Shown piece by piece: positions 44,118 through 52,898 of a stretch of 64,000 bases of DNA. The DNA is from Methanoculleus horonobensis. GTDB taxonomy: Archaea; Halobacteriota; Methanomicrobia; Methanomicrobiales; Methanoculleaceae. The stretch's first letter is position 1. Each line of letters starts with the position of its first letter. A program made the translations under genes and the position numbers. A model generated the notes under the pieces. It saw only the letters and a list, made by a program, of their open reading frames with translations, was not told where the DNA came from and did no database searches. Location of the stretch: the NCBI RefSeq assembly GCF_001602375.1, contig NZ_BCNY01000015.1:806001-870000 (forward strand). Reading direction: 5' to 3'.

Positions 44118-44717
44118 TCAGGGGGTGACGATGATCGTCCCGGTGATCCCGGTCGTCTGCGACTGGTAGGTGTAGTTGTCTGCGGCGTTGAAGGTGTAAC
44201 TATAGGAGTCGCCCGGCGCAAGCAATCCGGAGTCGAAGAACCCCGTTGCCCCGGTCGCCGATACGGTCTGGTTTGAGGACGCGTCGTTGGTCCATCCCAC
44301 CGTGGTGCCGACAGGTACGGTGAGCATGTCGGGCACGTACCCGCTTTCGGTGATGGAGACGGTCTCGTCAGCGACGAGGGCCGCCGGCGTTCCCGGCGGG
44401 GTTTCGGTCACTCCCGCGGCAACGGTCGTTGTGGTTGCTGCCGGTGTCTCCGTCCCCATCGGGGTCTCCGTTGTCATCGTGGTTGTGGTTGCCGCCGGCG
44501 TTTCTGTCTCCATCGGTGTCTCGGTCTCCATCGGAGTCTCCGTCTCCATTGGGGTCTCTGTCATTGCCGGCGTCTCCTCTTCTGTCTCCATCGGGGTCTC
44601 GGTGAGTCCCGGTGTCGTACCGGGTGTCACCGTCTCGTTGCCCGCTGGCTGCACACATCCTGCAATCATGATGCTCGCAATGACCATGAGAGCAAGGATA
44701 CCAAACATCCTCTTCAT
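44118..44717 (-). CDS. Cupredoxin-like lipoprotein lacking copper ligands
   Basis: A 199-residue secreted lipoprotein. Signal peptide with lipobox IAGC (about 17-20), then a Thr/Glu/Pro-rich linker with four or more METETP-type repeats (about 40-105), likely O-glycosylated and surface-exposed. The C-terminal 95 residues have the plastocyanin/azurin-like fold pattern (SITESGYVPDMLTVPVGTTV, WTNDASS, SATGATGFFDSGLLAPGDSY, YTF, GTIIVTP). The ligand positions are replaced: the first His by Gln (SNQTVS) and the Cys-His-Met cluster by Ser/Thr/Gly residues (YTYQSQTTGITG). So it probably does not bind copper; structural or other-ligand function is inferred. Confidence 0.8.
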   Translation of the reverse strand: MKRMFGILALMVIASIMIAGCVQPAGNETVTPGTTPGLTETPMETEEETPAMTETPMETETPMETETPMETETPAATTTTMTTETPMGTETPAATTTTVAAGVTETPPGTPAALVADETVSITESGYVPDMLTVPVGTTVGWTNDASSNQTVSATGATGFFDSGLLAPGDSYSYTFNAADNYTYQSQTTGITGTIIVTP

Positions 44718-44956
44718 GTGGTGGACGATGCGTCTTGGCGTAGATAAACTTTACCCCTTGCCTGAAAACCGAAATGCAAGGCGTAAAACGGACGTAGCAG
44801 CGCCACGCCCGGTGATACCGGCATCGGAGTTTTCGGAAAAAGGCTCCGGTCAAAAGGGCCCCTGAAGGCTTCTATACAATCTAACAGGGGTTTTTCGGAA
44901 CGTATTGGGAGCCGCAACGCATCATCCGGATCGTGCCGGGGCCGGCGGCCGTCCGG

Positions 44957-45310
44957 TCAACCCGCGGTGCTGTCGTCCTCCCATAGGCCGAGCTGGTTTT
45001 GCTCGGTATCCTCGAAGATGGTGAAGTACCCCCGGCCGGGTACCGGTCTCTTCGCAACAACGACCACTCCTCCGGCCCTTTCGATCCGGGCCGCATACTC
45101 CTCGATGGAAGGGACGCCGATGAAGACCGTCACCGCCTCGCCCGGCCGGGCCCGCGGGAAGATTTCGCCGTCTACTCCTCCGGTCGTCACCAGAAAGGCG
45201 CTTTCCATCCCCGGAAACGGTTCTACCGTCCAGGCAAAGACCGCCTCGTAGAAGGCCCGCGCCCGCTCGGTCTCGGCGGCCGGTATATTGAACCAGGTGA
45301 TCGTCGGCAT
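44957..45310 (-). CDS. VOC (glyoxalase/bleomycin resistance) family protein
   Basis: A 117-residue protein of the vicinal oxygen chelate fold, starting MPTITWFNIPAAETERARAFYEAVFAW, the typical beta-alpha-beta start. It continues with PSIEEYAARIERAGG and ends GYFTIFEDTEQNQLGLWE, where the metal-binding glutamate (FEDTEQNQLGLWE) lies. Metal ligand positions are only partly conserved. The long open frame that extends to 47554 in this register is mostly antisense to the genes beyond and was rejected. Enzymatic substrate unknown. Confidence 0.82.
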   Translation of the reverse strand: MPTITWFNIPAAETERARAFYEAVFAWTVEPFPGMESAFLVTTGGVDGEIFPRARPGEAVTVFIGVPSIEEYAARIERAGGVVVVAKRPVPGRGYFTIFEDTEQNQLGLWEDDSTAG

Positions 45311-45375
45311 ATGCCTACCTCGGGCCCCCGACGACGGCCGGCCGCATAACCCTTTCCCCGGTTCCGTGCTCAAAA

Positions 45376-45383
45376 TTTTTATA
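45376..45383 (+). promoter_or_regulatory. TATA box, probable leaderless promoter
   Basis: TTTTTATA lies about 27 bases before the ATG at 45407 of the aldo/keto reductase gene. This spacing decides for ATG 45407 over the GTG at 45398. Confidence 0.55.
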
Positions 45384-45406
45384 CGCGAGCCTGGATAGTG
45401 TGGCCC

Positions 45407-46255
45407 ATGGCGGGGCTCACGAAGCAGAGGTTCGGAAAGACGGGACGCGAGGTCACCCGGGTGGGCCTCGGAGGAGAGGGCATTCTCAGGACATACGGGC
45501 AGCATGCCGGGGCAAACGCTGTCATCATGGAAGCGCTTGATCAGGGGATCACCTACTTCGACTCGGCAAAGGTCTACGCCGGGAGCGAGGAGTACTACGG
45601 CGAGGTCTGGCGGAACCGCCCCGACCTCCGGGAACCGGTCTTCCAGGCAAGCAAGTCGGCGTGTCGGGGACACGCGGACGCCGAGACGGACCTTCAAGAG
45701 ACTCTCCAGAGGATGGGCATCGAGACCCTCGACCTCTGGCAGATCCACGATATCCGGTCTTTCCCCGATATACGGGAGGTTGAAGGGCCGTCCGGTGCGC
45801 TCGAGGCGTTTATCGAGGCGCGGGAGTCCGGCGTCGTCCGGCATATCGGGGTGACGGGGCATCACGACCCGGACGTCCTCGCACACGCGGTCGAGAACTG
45901 GCCGGTCGACGCCGTGATGATGCCCGTAAACCCCGTTGAGGGGGCGCTCGGGGGGTTTCTCGATGGGGTGCTCACGACCGCGAGGGCGCAGGGGGTCGCG
46001 GTCATCGGGATGAAGGTGCTCGGCGGGTCGAACTACCTCGTCCCCGATGCCGGGGTGACGCCTGAGGTTCTTGTCCGATACGCCCTCGCACAGGAGATCT
46101 CCGTCGCGATCGTCGGCTGCTCGACGCCCGCGGAGGTGCAGGCGCTTGCCGCTGCCGGCCGGAGCGGCCCTCTGCCCGACGACGAGGCGGCGGCGCTCGT
46201 CGAGGCGTTCCGGCCCCATGCCCGCGAGCTTGCCTACTATCGCGGAATCCGGTGA
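45407..46255 (+). CDS. Aldo/keto reductase
   Basis: NAD(P)H-dependent oxidoreductase with a TIM-barrel fold, 282 residues. Catalytic tetrad pattern: Asp and Tyr in YFDSAKVYAGSE (about 50-60), Lys in QASKSACRG (about 81) and His in LWQIHDI (about 113). The C-terminal cofactor loop region (SVAIVGCSTPAEVQALAAA) agrees with the family. Substrate unknown; an archaeal iron-sulphur variant is not seen because the usual cysteines are missing at the C-terminus. ATG 45407 is preferred. Confidence 0.9.
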   Translation: MAGLTKQRFGKTGREVTRVGLGGEGILRTYGQHAGANAVIMEALDQGITYFDSAKVYAGSEEYYGEVWRNRPDLREPVFQASKSACRGHADAETDLQETLQRMGIETLDLWQIHDIRSFPDIREVEGPSGALEAFIEARESGVVRHIGVTGHHDPDVLAHAVENWPVDAVMMPVNPVEGALGGFLDGVLTTARAQGVAVIGMKVLGGSNYLVPDAGVTPEVLVRYALAQEISVAIVGCSTPAEVQALAAAGRSGPLPDDEAAALVEAFRPHARELAYYRGIR

Positions 46256-46348
46256 GGCGGCCCCGGCAAAATCTTCTTCTGCAACCGATATAACCCGGCG
46301 GCGCGAACCTACGAAGGAGAGCAGTTCTCTATAGGGAGATGAGTCAGC

Positions 46349-47560
46349 ATGACGACCGAAAGACCGCATCGGCTCCGCACCTTCCGGAGCCGTATCGCCG
46401 CATCGCCGGACGCGATCCTCGTGCTGGTCGTGCTCGTCATCTTCATGGACATGCTGATCTACGGTCTCCTCATCCCGGTCTTCCCCCAGTATGCCCCCCG
46501 GCTCGGTGTGGGAGAATCGGTCATCGGGATCATCTTCGGGATCTACGCCGCCATGCTCCTCCTCTTCTCCATCCCGATGGGCCTCCTCTCCGACCGGGTG
46601 GGCCGCCGCCATCTCATCGTCGCCGGGATGCTTCTCCTTGCTCTCGCGACGGCTCTCTTCGGTTTCTCGACCACGATCACCCACCTGATCGCCGCCCGGA
46701 TGGTTCAGGGGGTCTCGGCCGCGGCCACCTGGTCGGCGGGGCTTGCGCTCCTCGCCGACACCTGCGAACCCGCCCGGCTCGGGGAGAAGATGGGCGTCGC
46801 GCTCTCGGCGGTCGGGGTCGGGACGATCCTCGGGCCGGTCGCCGGCGGGCTGCTCTTTGAGTATGCGGGCTACACCACCACCTTCCTCGTCCCGGCAGTG
46901 CTGGCGGCCGCTGTCGGCCTCGCGGTCCTCGCAATACCGGTGCGCACCTGCAGGCGGGAGAGCGGCCCGCACCGCTCCTCGATGCTGCCCCGGGGCGCCC
47001 TCCTCCCGCTCGGAGCCTGTTCGGTCGTGATCGTCGCGGTCTCCGGGACGTACGGCGTCTTCGACCCCTATCTCCCGGTTTACCTGCATGCGGTCTTCGC
47101 CGCGTCCCCGGCGACGATCGGGGTCGTCTTTGCGGTTCTGGCGGTTGCGGCCATCCTCGCCCAGCCGGCTGCAGGAAGGATCTACGACCGGTACGGCGGC
47201 AGCCGCTACCTCATCGGCGGCGGCCTTCTCCTCGCGGGGGGTGCGACTGTCGCCGCCATGCAGGCGGGCTCTCTCCCGCTCACCGCCGCCGCCGTCTTCG
47301 TGCTGGGGGTCGCGCTGAGCTGCGCCCTGGTGCCGACGATGCCGCTCCTCGCCGATATCTACCGCGACCGCGGCTCGCAGGGCGCCGCATACGGCATGTA
47401 CAACACTTTCTTCGCCGTAGGGCTCTCGGCAGGGCCGTTTGCAGGAGCCGTCCTCGCGGGCCGGTGGCCGCTGCCGGCGATCTTCCTCGGGCTGGCGGCG
47501 TTCCTCGGGGTTATGGGAATCCTGAGCGGGCTTGCCTTCGGGAGACTTACGCAACGGTGA
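46349..47560 (+). CDS. MFS transporter
   Basis: Major facilitator superfamily membrane transporter, 403 residues with about 12 helices. Motif A-like loop LLSDRVGRRHLIVAG (about 72-86) between helices 2 and 3 and a second one, RIYDRYGGSRYLIGGG (about 275) in the C-half, are typical. AGGGAGATGA upstream is a good ribosome binding site. Likely a drug or metabolite efflux pump; substrate cannot be read. The CPBP protease follows within 40 bases and may be in the same operon. Confidence 0.92.
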   Translation: MTTERPHRLRTFRSRIAASPDAILVLVVLVIFMDMLIYGLLIPVFPQYAPRLGVGESVIGIIFGIYAAMLLLFSIPMGLLSDRVGRRHLIVAGMLLLALATALFGFSTTITHLIAARMVQGVSAAATWSAGLALLADTCEPARLGEKMGVALSAVGVGTILGPVAGGLLFEYAGYTTTFLVPAVLAAAVGLAVLAIPVRTCRRESGPHRSSMLPRGALLPLGACSVVIVAVSGTYGVFDPYLPVYLHAVFAASPATIGVVFAVLAVAAILAQPAAGRIYDRYGGSRYLIGGGLLLAGGATVAAMQAGSLPLTAAAVFVLGVALSCALVPTMPLLADIYRDRGSQGAAYGMYNTFFAVGLSAGPFAGAVLAGRWPLPAIFLGLAAFLGVMGILSGLAFGRLTQR

Positions 47561-47596
47561 GATACGTTCTTGATGCCACCGGTTGATGGTATTCCA

Positions 47597-48742
47597 ATGT
47601 TACCGGAGTTCTTCCGTCGGTACGCACCCGAACTGCTGATCGCCTTCTTCGGCCTCATCTTTCTGGTTGGGGCCTTCTGCGGGATCGGCGGGGAAGCAGG
47701 AGCGTTCCTCACCTCGGCGCTCGATGTGGCGCTCTTCGTCATCCTTGCCATGCTTGTGTATCTCGCAACCCGGCACCCTGCGTTCCGGTGGATCGCCGTC
47801 TTCTGGCTCCTGATCATGGTGGCCGGGCTTGCGGCCCTCGCGGTGGGGTTCGGGGCGATAGCGATCCTGCCGGCCGAGATGCTCGAGACTGAGGAGATCG
47901 ATCCGGAGACGGTCGACCTTGCTATGGCCGTGGAAATTGCGCTTCTCCTCCTCGGCGCCCTCGTCGCGGGATTTGCAAGCCTCGTCGGGCTTTCACGCCG
48001 GTTCAGGGTATGGCTCGCGGGGTATCTCCCGTTCGACCCTGACTCGCTCCTCCATACGGTCGCGCTCGTGGTCATCCTCGCCATGATCCTCATCCCTCCC
48101 ATACCGCTCCTTGTCACGGGTGTTCCGCCCTTCCTCTCGGAGCAGTTCCTCGGCCTCCTGCTTGAGTCCGGGGATCTGCTCGCGAACACCGTCACGCTGG
48201 ATGCCTATACCCTCTTCTGGACGCTCGTCGGCTCGTTCTTCATCGCCGGGGCGTTCGTCTGGCGGACGGGGCGCGAGACCCTGGAGCGGCTCGGCCTCGT
48301 CCGCCCGACGGGCCGGCAGGTTGTTCTCGCCGTCGTCGCGGCTCTCGCGCTCGTCGCCGCCTTCCACTTCATCGACCTGGCGCTCGCCATGCTTATGGGC
48401 TGGCTCGGCATCCCGGTCACCGACGAGGATGCCGTCAACCTGCTCTTTGCCGGCGCGCTCACGCTCCCCGGGGTCATCATGGCATCCGTCGCGGCGGGGT
48501 TCGGCGAGGAGGTGAGCATCCGCGGCCTGCTCCAGCCCCGGTTCGGCATCCTCCTCCCGGCACTCCTCTTCGCGTCGCTTCATGCGTTCCAGTACAGCTG
48601 GGACGGCCTCGTCTCGGTCTTCTTTGCGGGGATTATATTCGCCTATATCCGGCGGTATACGAACACAACGACGTCGGCGATCACGCACACCGTCTACGAC
48701 CTGGTGCTCTTCTCGATGATGCTGGTCGGGATGTCGATCTGA
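47597..48742 (+). CDS. CPBP-family intramembrane glutamic metalloprotease
   Basis: Membrane protein of about 381 residues with about ten hydrophobic segments. The CPBP (Rce1-like) catalytic motifs are all at the C-terminal end: GFGEEVSIRGLLQPRFG (Glu-Glu...Arg), ASLHAFQY (His), and a third THTVYDL with His. It might cleave prenylated or other substrates in the membrane; many archaeal members have unknown substrates. ATG 47597 or ATG 47573 is possible; I use 47597 because of the adjacent GGTTGAT site. A T-rich run at 48758-48763 follows. Confidence 0.88.
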   Translation: MLPEFFRRYAPELLIAFFGLIFLVGAFCGIGGEAGAFLTSALDVALFVILAMLVYLATRHPAFRWIAVFWLLIMVAGLAALAVGFGAIAILPAEMLETEEIDPETVDLAMAVEIALLLLGALVAGFASLVGLSRRFRVWLAGYLPFDPDSLLHTVALVVILAMILIPPIPLLVTGVPPFLSEQFLGLLLESGDLLANTVTLDAYTLFWTLVGSFFIAGAFVWRTGRETLERLGLVRPTGRQVVLAVVAALALVAAFHFIDLALAMLMGWLGIPVTDEDAVNLLFAGALTLPGVIMASVAAGFGEEVSIRGLLQPRFGILLPALLFASLHAFQYSWDGLVSVFFAGIIFAYIRRYTNTTTSAITHTVYDLVLFSMMLVGMSI

Positions 48743-48984
48743 GGAGCAGAACACCTATTTTTTCCAGCACGTCAGTGTTTGCTGTGCACACTTGATCGGT
48801 GGCCAGCTTCCACCGCGACGGTCAGAAGTTGGTCGCCGGACCAATTCAAAATAGCACGGCCTCTTCCAACTCGAAGCAAGGAGAGAGTTTTTTTTCTGTC
48901 GGAGGTATCCCGTATTTACGCTGCACGCCGAAAGACTCGGTATACTCTCTTGAATGCCGATCGAAGTTCATGAAAAACAAGAAG
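48743..48984. other. Intergenic segment between the CPBP gene and tRNA-Ser
   Basis: No gene is supported. The segment contains a T-run (48758-48763) that could end the CPBP transcript and another T-run (48890-48897). A small 60-codon frame here lacks a ribosome binding site and family match. Confidence 0.4.
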
Positions 48985-49071
48985 CGCTGAGGGGGAGATT
49001 TGAACTCCCGAGGGGCTCAACGCCCCACGGGCTTTCCAGGCCCGCGCCCTACCGGTCTAGACTACCTCAGC
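48985..49071 (-). tRNA. tRNA-Ser (anticodon GGA)
   Basis: An 87-base class II tRNA on the minus strand. The acceptor stem GCTGAGG pairs with CCTCAGC, discriminator G. The anticodon arm is CGGGC-CTGGAAA-GCCCG with GGA, reading serine UCC/UCU. The long variable arm (GGGGCGTTGAGCCCC) and T-arm GGGAG-TTCAAAT-CTCCC confirm the type. The CCA end is not encoded. Confidence 0.95.
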
Positions 49072-49108
49072 AATGTGCATCATTAGTTGGCGGTGTATTC
49101 TATTAATA

Positions 49109-50017
49109 TTAGCTCTTGGCGTGCGCTTTCCAGCCGCGGGGATAGGTGCCGGGCTGCATCAGGATGGTGGTGGGCGCGACGACGAACCCCGGTTCCCCGG
49201 GCTTCAGCGCCGACGAATTGACGAGGCCCTTCCCGAGCCCGACGAGTTCGCCGCGCTCGGTCACGATCGCGACCGTCTCGCCCTTTGCAAACCCGCCTTC
49301 CTTCCCGACGACCCCGACCCCGGCGAGCACCGCACCGTGGCAGACGGCGTCGACGGCGGTGTCGCGGACGACGACCTTCGCGAGATCGGCGACGGCGGTC
49401 GCCGGGGGGAGGATCATCCCCTGCAGGGGTTCAGGGTTGCCCTCCCGGGCGGTTGCAGCGGCATCGGCGAGTTCGTGGAGCGTGACGACAGCGGTCTCGT
49501 CAAACGATCCCGAGCGTATCCTCCTGAGTTCCGCCATGTGGGCGCAGACCCCGAGCGCGTAGCCCAGGTGAACGCAGAGCGTCCGGATGTAAGTCCCGGC
49601 GTCGCACCTGACCCGGAAGAGGACGAGCCTGCCGTCCATATCCAGGATCTCGATCTCCTGGATCTTCCTGATCCGGAGGTTTCGTTTCACCGCGCTCTTT
49701 CTCGGCGGGCGCTGGTATATCCGGCCGGTGAACTCCTCTGCCACCCGCTCCACGGCCTCCCGGGAGGCGTCGCCGTGAAGACGCATCAGGCAGACGTACT
49801 CTTTGTTGTGCGAGAGGAGGACGGGGGCGAGCCGGACCGCGCCGCCGAACATGACGATGAGCACCCCGGAGACCTGCGGGTCGAGCGTTCCGGCGTGGCC
49901 CACCCGGCGCCCGAGGATATCCCCGACCCAGGCGGTCACCTGATGGCTGCTTGGTCCACGGGGCTTGTCGACGACGACGATCCCGGATTCCGGGATGAAA
50001 TAATCCTGGTCGGTCAT
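49109..50017 (-). CDS. RNA-guided pseudouridine synthase catalytic subunit Cbf5
   Basis: Archaeal Cbf5/TruB-type pseudouridine synthase, catalytic part of H/ACA ribonucleoproteins that modify rRNA. 302 residues. The catalytic Asp46 is in VGHAGTLDPQVSGVL; later family segments are YVCLMRLHGDASRE and VRCDAGTYIRTLCVHLG. The C-terminal part (about 220-300, AVCHGAVLAGVGVV and VAIVTERGELVGLG) is the PUA RNA-binding domain. Located between tRNA-Ser and hemD; its start is five bases from the hemD end, so the pair is coupled. Confidence 0.95.
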   Translation of the reverse strand: MTDQDYFIPESGIVVVDKPRGPSSHQVTAWVGDILGRRVGHAGTLDPQVSGVLIVMFGGAVRLAPVLLSHNKEYVCLMRLHGDASREAVERVAEEFTGRIYQRPPRKSAVKRNLRIRKIQEIEILDMDGRLVLFRVRCDAGTYIRTLCVHLGYALGVCAHMAELRRIRSGSFDETAVVTLHELADAAATAREGNPEPLQGMILPPATAVADLAKVVVRDTAVDAVCHGAVLAGVGVVGKEGGFAKGETVAIVTERGELVGLGKGLVNSSALKPGEPGFVVAPTTILMQPGTYPRGWKAHAKS

Positions 50018-50021
50018 CTCC

Positions 50022-50702
50022 TCACCTGCCTTCCATGTAGTGGTTCAGCGCCTCAAGCGTTCCCGCAAGCGATCCGTCCCCGGTGACCGCCGGGGGATGC
50101 CCGCCGGCCCGCATGGCATCGGCGGTGATCTCGCCGATGGCGACGAGGAGCAGGTCGTCGCGGGGCTGCCAGCGGGCTTCCCGGTAGGACATGGCGCTCG
50201 TGAAGAGGACGGCGTCGGCGGCGTCAAGCGCGAGTTTCACACCCGTGGGGATGAGGGCGTAGACCCGCTCCTCCCGGACCGTTCCCCCGGCCGCGGCGAT
50301 CGCCTCAAGAAGACCCGGGTTCGGGACGTCGGCCCGCGGGATGCCGACCGTCCGGCCGCGGAGCCAGTCCCCGAGGTAGGGGACGAAGTCCCGGGAGTAG
50401 AACGTGGGGAGAACCTCCGCCTCGATCCCGAACCCCCTGAGGACTTCGGCGGTCTTCGGCCCGATCGCGATCACCCGCGGCCACCGCTCGAGTTTCGGCC
50501 CGACGACCGCGGCGGGGAGGGCGCTTGAGAAGAAGAGGCAGTCGAACTCGCCGCGGTGGACGGCCTCGACGAACGTATCGACCCGGTCGGGCCGGAGCTC
50601 CGCCCGGAGCGGCGAGACCGTGTAGCAGTCGTGACCATACGTAGCGCAGAGGGCGTGGTCTCCCGCCGCCTTGTTCTCGAGCCGGGTGATGGCGATCTTC
50701 AT
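50022..50702 (-). CDS. hemD: Uroporphyrinogen-III synthase
   Basis: Closes the linear tetrapyrrole to uroporphyrinogen III, the branch point for heme-like, siroheme, cobalamin and F430 synthesis. The protein is about 226 residues (start ATG 50702, MKIAITRLENKAAGD). The two-lobed HemD fold gives weak conservation, but DCLFFSSALPAAVV, VIAIGPKTAEVLRGFG, and LLLVAIGEITADAMRAGG match the family. It supplies the precursor for the cbi operon. A longer open frame to 50750 is rejected because it runs into the divergent gene. Confidence 0.88.
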   Translation of the reverse strand: MKIAITRLENKAAGDHALCATYGHDCYTVSPLRAELRPDRVDTFVEAVHRGEFDCLFFSSALPAAVVGPKLERWPRVIAIGPKTAEVLRGFGIEAEVLPTFYSRDFVPYLGDWLRGRTVGIPRADVPNPGLLEAIAAAGGTVREERVYALIPTGVKLALDAADAVLFTSAMSYREARWQPRDDLLLVAIGEITADAMRAGGHPPAVTGDGSLAGTLEALNHYMEGR

Positions 50703-50728
50703 CGCTACAACCTTCGTCCCGGAGGAAT

Positions 50729-52003
50729 ATGACTGTATCGGGGGACGCAATCCGGTTGGTTTATCCCCGACCGCCCCGACCGTTAATTATCGTGCTCTCC
50801 GGTATCGTGCTCGGGGCCGCCGTCGGCATCGGTTGCGGCGCCGTGAGCGGCCTCGTTCCCGGCATCCATGCAAACACCGTGGCGGGAGTCCTCCTCTCGC
50901 TCCAGGCGCTCCTGCTCGCCTGGTTCGACCCGGTCTTCGTCGCTGCCGCGATCTTTTCCACCCTTGTTACGCACACGTTCCTCGACAACGTCCCGAGCAC
51001 CTTCCTCGGCATCCCCGACGCCGATACCTCGCTTGCGGTCCTTCCCGCGCACGCCCTCTGCCTCGAAGGGCGGGGAGAGGAGGCCGTCCGGATATCGGCT
51101 CTCGGGAGCGCCGCAGGTGTCGCCCTCTCCCTCCCGCTCGCGGTGGGTTTCATCCTCTTCCTCCCCACCCTCCAGCCGGCGATCGACTGGGGTATCGGTC
51201 TTGTCATCCTCGCTGTCGCCGGCTACCTCATCGTCGTCTCCGAATCCCCCGGGTGGGCGCTCGCGGTCTTCTCGGTGTCCGGGCTCCTCGGGCTCTTCTC
51301 GCTCGGCTACTCCTTCCTCGCCTGGCCGACGGGCGGCGAGTCCGGGGTGCTGATGCCCCTCCTCTCCGGGCTCTTCGGGATCGCGGTTCTCCTCAAGGCC
51401 TCGCACGGTGTGATGCCGGAGCAGCACTTCTCGGGGTTCGATCTTCCCGCAGGCGCTCTTTCCCGGGGATCCCTGCTCGGTTCGGCCGCCGGCGCTCTCG
51501 TCGGCTGGCTCCCGGGCCTCTCGAGCGCCACGGCGAACGCACTGCTCACCTCGGTCGTCGGCTACGACTCCAACCCCCGGGAGTATATCCTCGCGACCAG
51601 CGCTGCGAACACCGTCAACGCCTTCCTCGGGCTTGCGGCCTTCTACGCTATATCCCGGACGCGGAGCGGCGTGATGGCGGCGATCGGTGCGCTCGAGGAG
51701 ATCCCGCCGGCAACCGCCATTCTTCTTGCGGGTGCGCTGGCCGCGCTCGGTGCCTACCTCCTGACCGTTCGCCTCTCGTCGACGGCTGCGTGGTTCTCCG
51801 GTGTGAACATCACGAGACTCAACCATGCCGTCATCGTCTTCGTCGCCATCCTCTCCCTCTTCCTCTGCGGCCCGTTCGGGGGACTCGTCCTGCTCCTCGC
51901 AACGGCGGTCGGCTACGTTCCGTCCCTCGTCAACGTCCGCCGGGTCTACTGCATGGGCGCGATCATGGTTCCCGTGATGGCCTACTCCTTCGGTCTTGCC
52001 TGA
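50729..52003 (+). CDS. TctA-like (tripartite tricarboxylate transporter permease family) membrane protein
   Basis: A 424-residue membrane protein with about 11-12 hydrophobic segments and the family motif GAVSGLVPGIHANTVAGVL (about 36-54) plus FLDNVPSTFLGIPDADTSL (about 84-102), and a second inverted-repeat segment GALVGWLPGLSSATANALL (about 252-270). These resemble PF01970/DUF112 proteins. The bacterial TctB and TctC partners are absent, as in other archaeal members, so the substrate is unknown. Start is 26 bases from hemD, divergent. Confidence 0.8.
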   Translation: MTVSGDAIRLVYPRPPRPLIIVLSGIVLGAAVGIGCGAVSGLVPGIHANTVAGVLLSLQALLLAWFDPVFVAAAIFSTLVTHTFLDNVPSTFLGIPDADTSLAVLPAHALCLEGRGEEAVRISALGSAAGVALSLPLAVGFILFLPTLQPAIDWGIGLVILAVAGYLIVVSESPGWALAVFSVSGLLGLFSLGYSFLAWPTGGESGVLMPLLSGLFGIAVLLKASHGVMPEQHFSGFDLPAGALSRGSLLGSAAGALVGWLPGLSSATANALLTSVVGYDSNPREYILATSAANTVNAFLGLAAFYAISRTRSGVMAAIGALEEIPPATAILLAGALAALGAYLLTVRLSSTAAWFSGVNITRLNHAVIVFVAILSLFLCGPFGGLVLLLATAVGYVPSLVNVRRVYCMGAIMVPVMAYSFGLA

Positions 52004-52007
52004 CGTT

Positions 52008-52015
52008 CTTATATC
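52008..52015 (+). promoter_or_regulatory. TATA box, probable leaderless promoter of nop5-fibrillarin
   Basis: CTTATATC is about 26 bases before the ATG at 52038. This supports that start over an earlier in-frame codon at 51996. Confidence 0.55.
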
Positions 52016-52037
52016 GACTGCCTCCCAATACCGTACC

Positions 52038-52898
52038 ATGCTACAGCGCTACTGGTTCGGGGACATCGACGAGGAGGGGTGCCGGCCGGCCGGCACCGAT
52101 CCGGCCGCGCTCGCGGAGCGGGCGGCCGAGCTCCGCACCGGTATGGATTCCTTTGTTCCCATCGACTGGGAGATTGCCCGGGACTGCGGGGTCGTCCGGA
52201 CACGGGAGGAGTACGTCGACCTGCTCCGTTCCGTCTGCACCGCCCTTGCCCGGCAAAAGATCGCCCGGGCTTACCAGGGCCGGGACGTCGAGCTCCTCCA
52301 GATGGTCAGGATGCTCGACGAACTCGACAACGTCATCAATCTTCTTCAGGAGCGTGCGGCGGAGTGGTACCAGGTCACGAATCCGTCCTTCTCCCGGAAG
52401 TATCGCTCTCTTCCGGCGAAGAAGATGCTCGGGATTGTCCGAAAAGGGGCGCGGGGCGGGCTCTCCGACGTCGCCGACGAGATTGAGCGGCTTACCGGGA
52501 CGCGGAGCCGCCTGATGCGGGAGGTCTCGGCCCGTGCCGATGAGGTGATGCCGAATACGAGCGCGCTCATCGGCGGGCTGGTCGCGGCCCGGCTCCTCTC
52601 CCGAGCGGGGGGGCTTCCTGCACTCGCGAGGATGCCGGGGAGCACCATTCAGGTTCTCGGCTCGGAACGCGCCCTCTTCTCGCACCTCCGGGGCGGGACG
52701 CCGCCGCCGAAGCACGGGATCATCTTCCAGCACCGGCGGGTTCACAACGCCCCGAGACCCGTGCGGGGGCGGGTGGCCCGGGTGCTCGCGGCGAAACTCG
52801 CCATCGCCGCCCGGCTCGACTATTACCGGGGCGAGGCGGTGCCGGAGTTCCTCAAAGACGCCCAGGCGCGGATCGACGATGCGGGGGTCGAGGCATGA
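52038..52898 (+). CDS. Nop5/Nop56-like C/D box RNP protein
   Basis: Archaeal Nop5 of C/D-box methylation complexes, about 286 residues (start MLQRYWFGD). A helical N-terminal part and a central coiled-coil (about 80-130) precede the Nop domain. The conserved VMPNTSALIGGLVAARLLSRAGGLPALARMPGSTIQVLG block (about 165-205) and KHGIIFQHRRVHNAPRPVRGRVARVLAAKLAIAARLDYY are diagnostic. It bridges L7Ae and fibrillarin; the fibrillarin gene follows with a four-base overlap. Confidence 0.94.
   Translation: MLQRYWFGDIDEEGCRPAGTDPAALAERAAELRTGMDSFVPIDWEIARDCGVVRTREEYVDLLRSVCTALARQKIARAYQGRDVELLQMVRMLDELDNVINLLQERAAEWYQVTNPSFSRKYRSLPAKKMLGIVRKGARGGLSDVADEIERLTGTRSRLMREVSARADEVMPNTSALIGGLVAARLLSRAGGLPALARMPGSTIQVLGSERALFSHLRGGTPPPKHGIIFQHRRVHNAPRPVRGRVARVLAAKLAIAARLDYYRGEAVPEFLKDAQARIDDAGVEA

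Noticed and set aside
44957-47554. 865-codon minus open frame including VOC
   Set aside because: Only the last 117 codons match a family; the rest is antisense to the aldo/keto reductase and MFS genes.
48779-48973. Short ORF between CPBP and tRNA-Ser
   Set aside because: No ribosome binding site, no match and a mixed composition; treated as intergenic.
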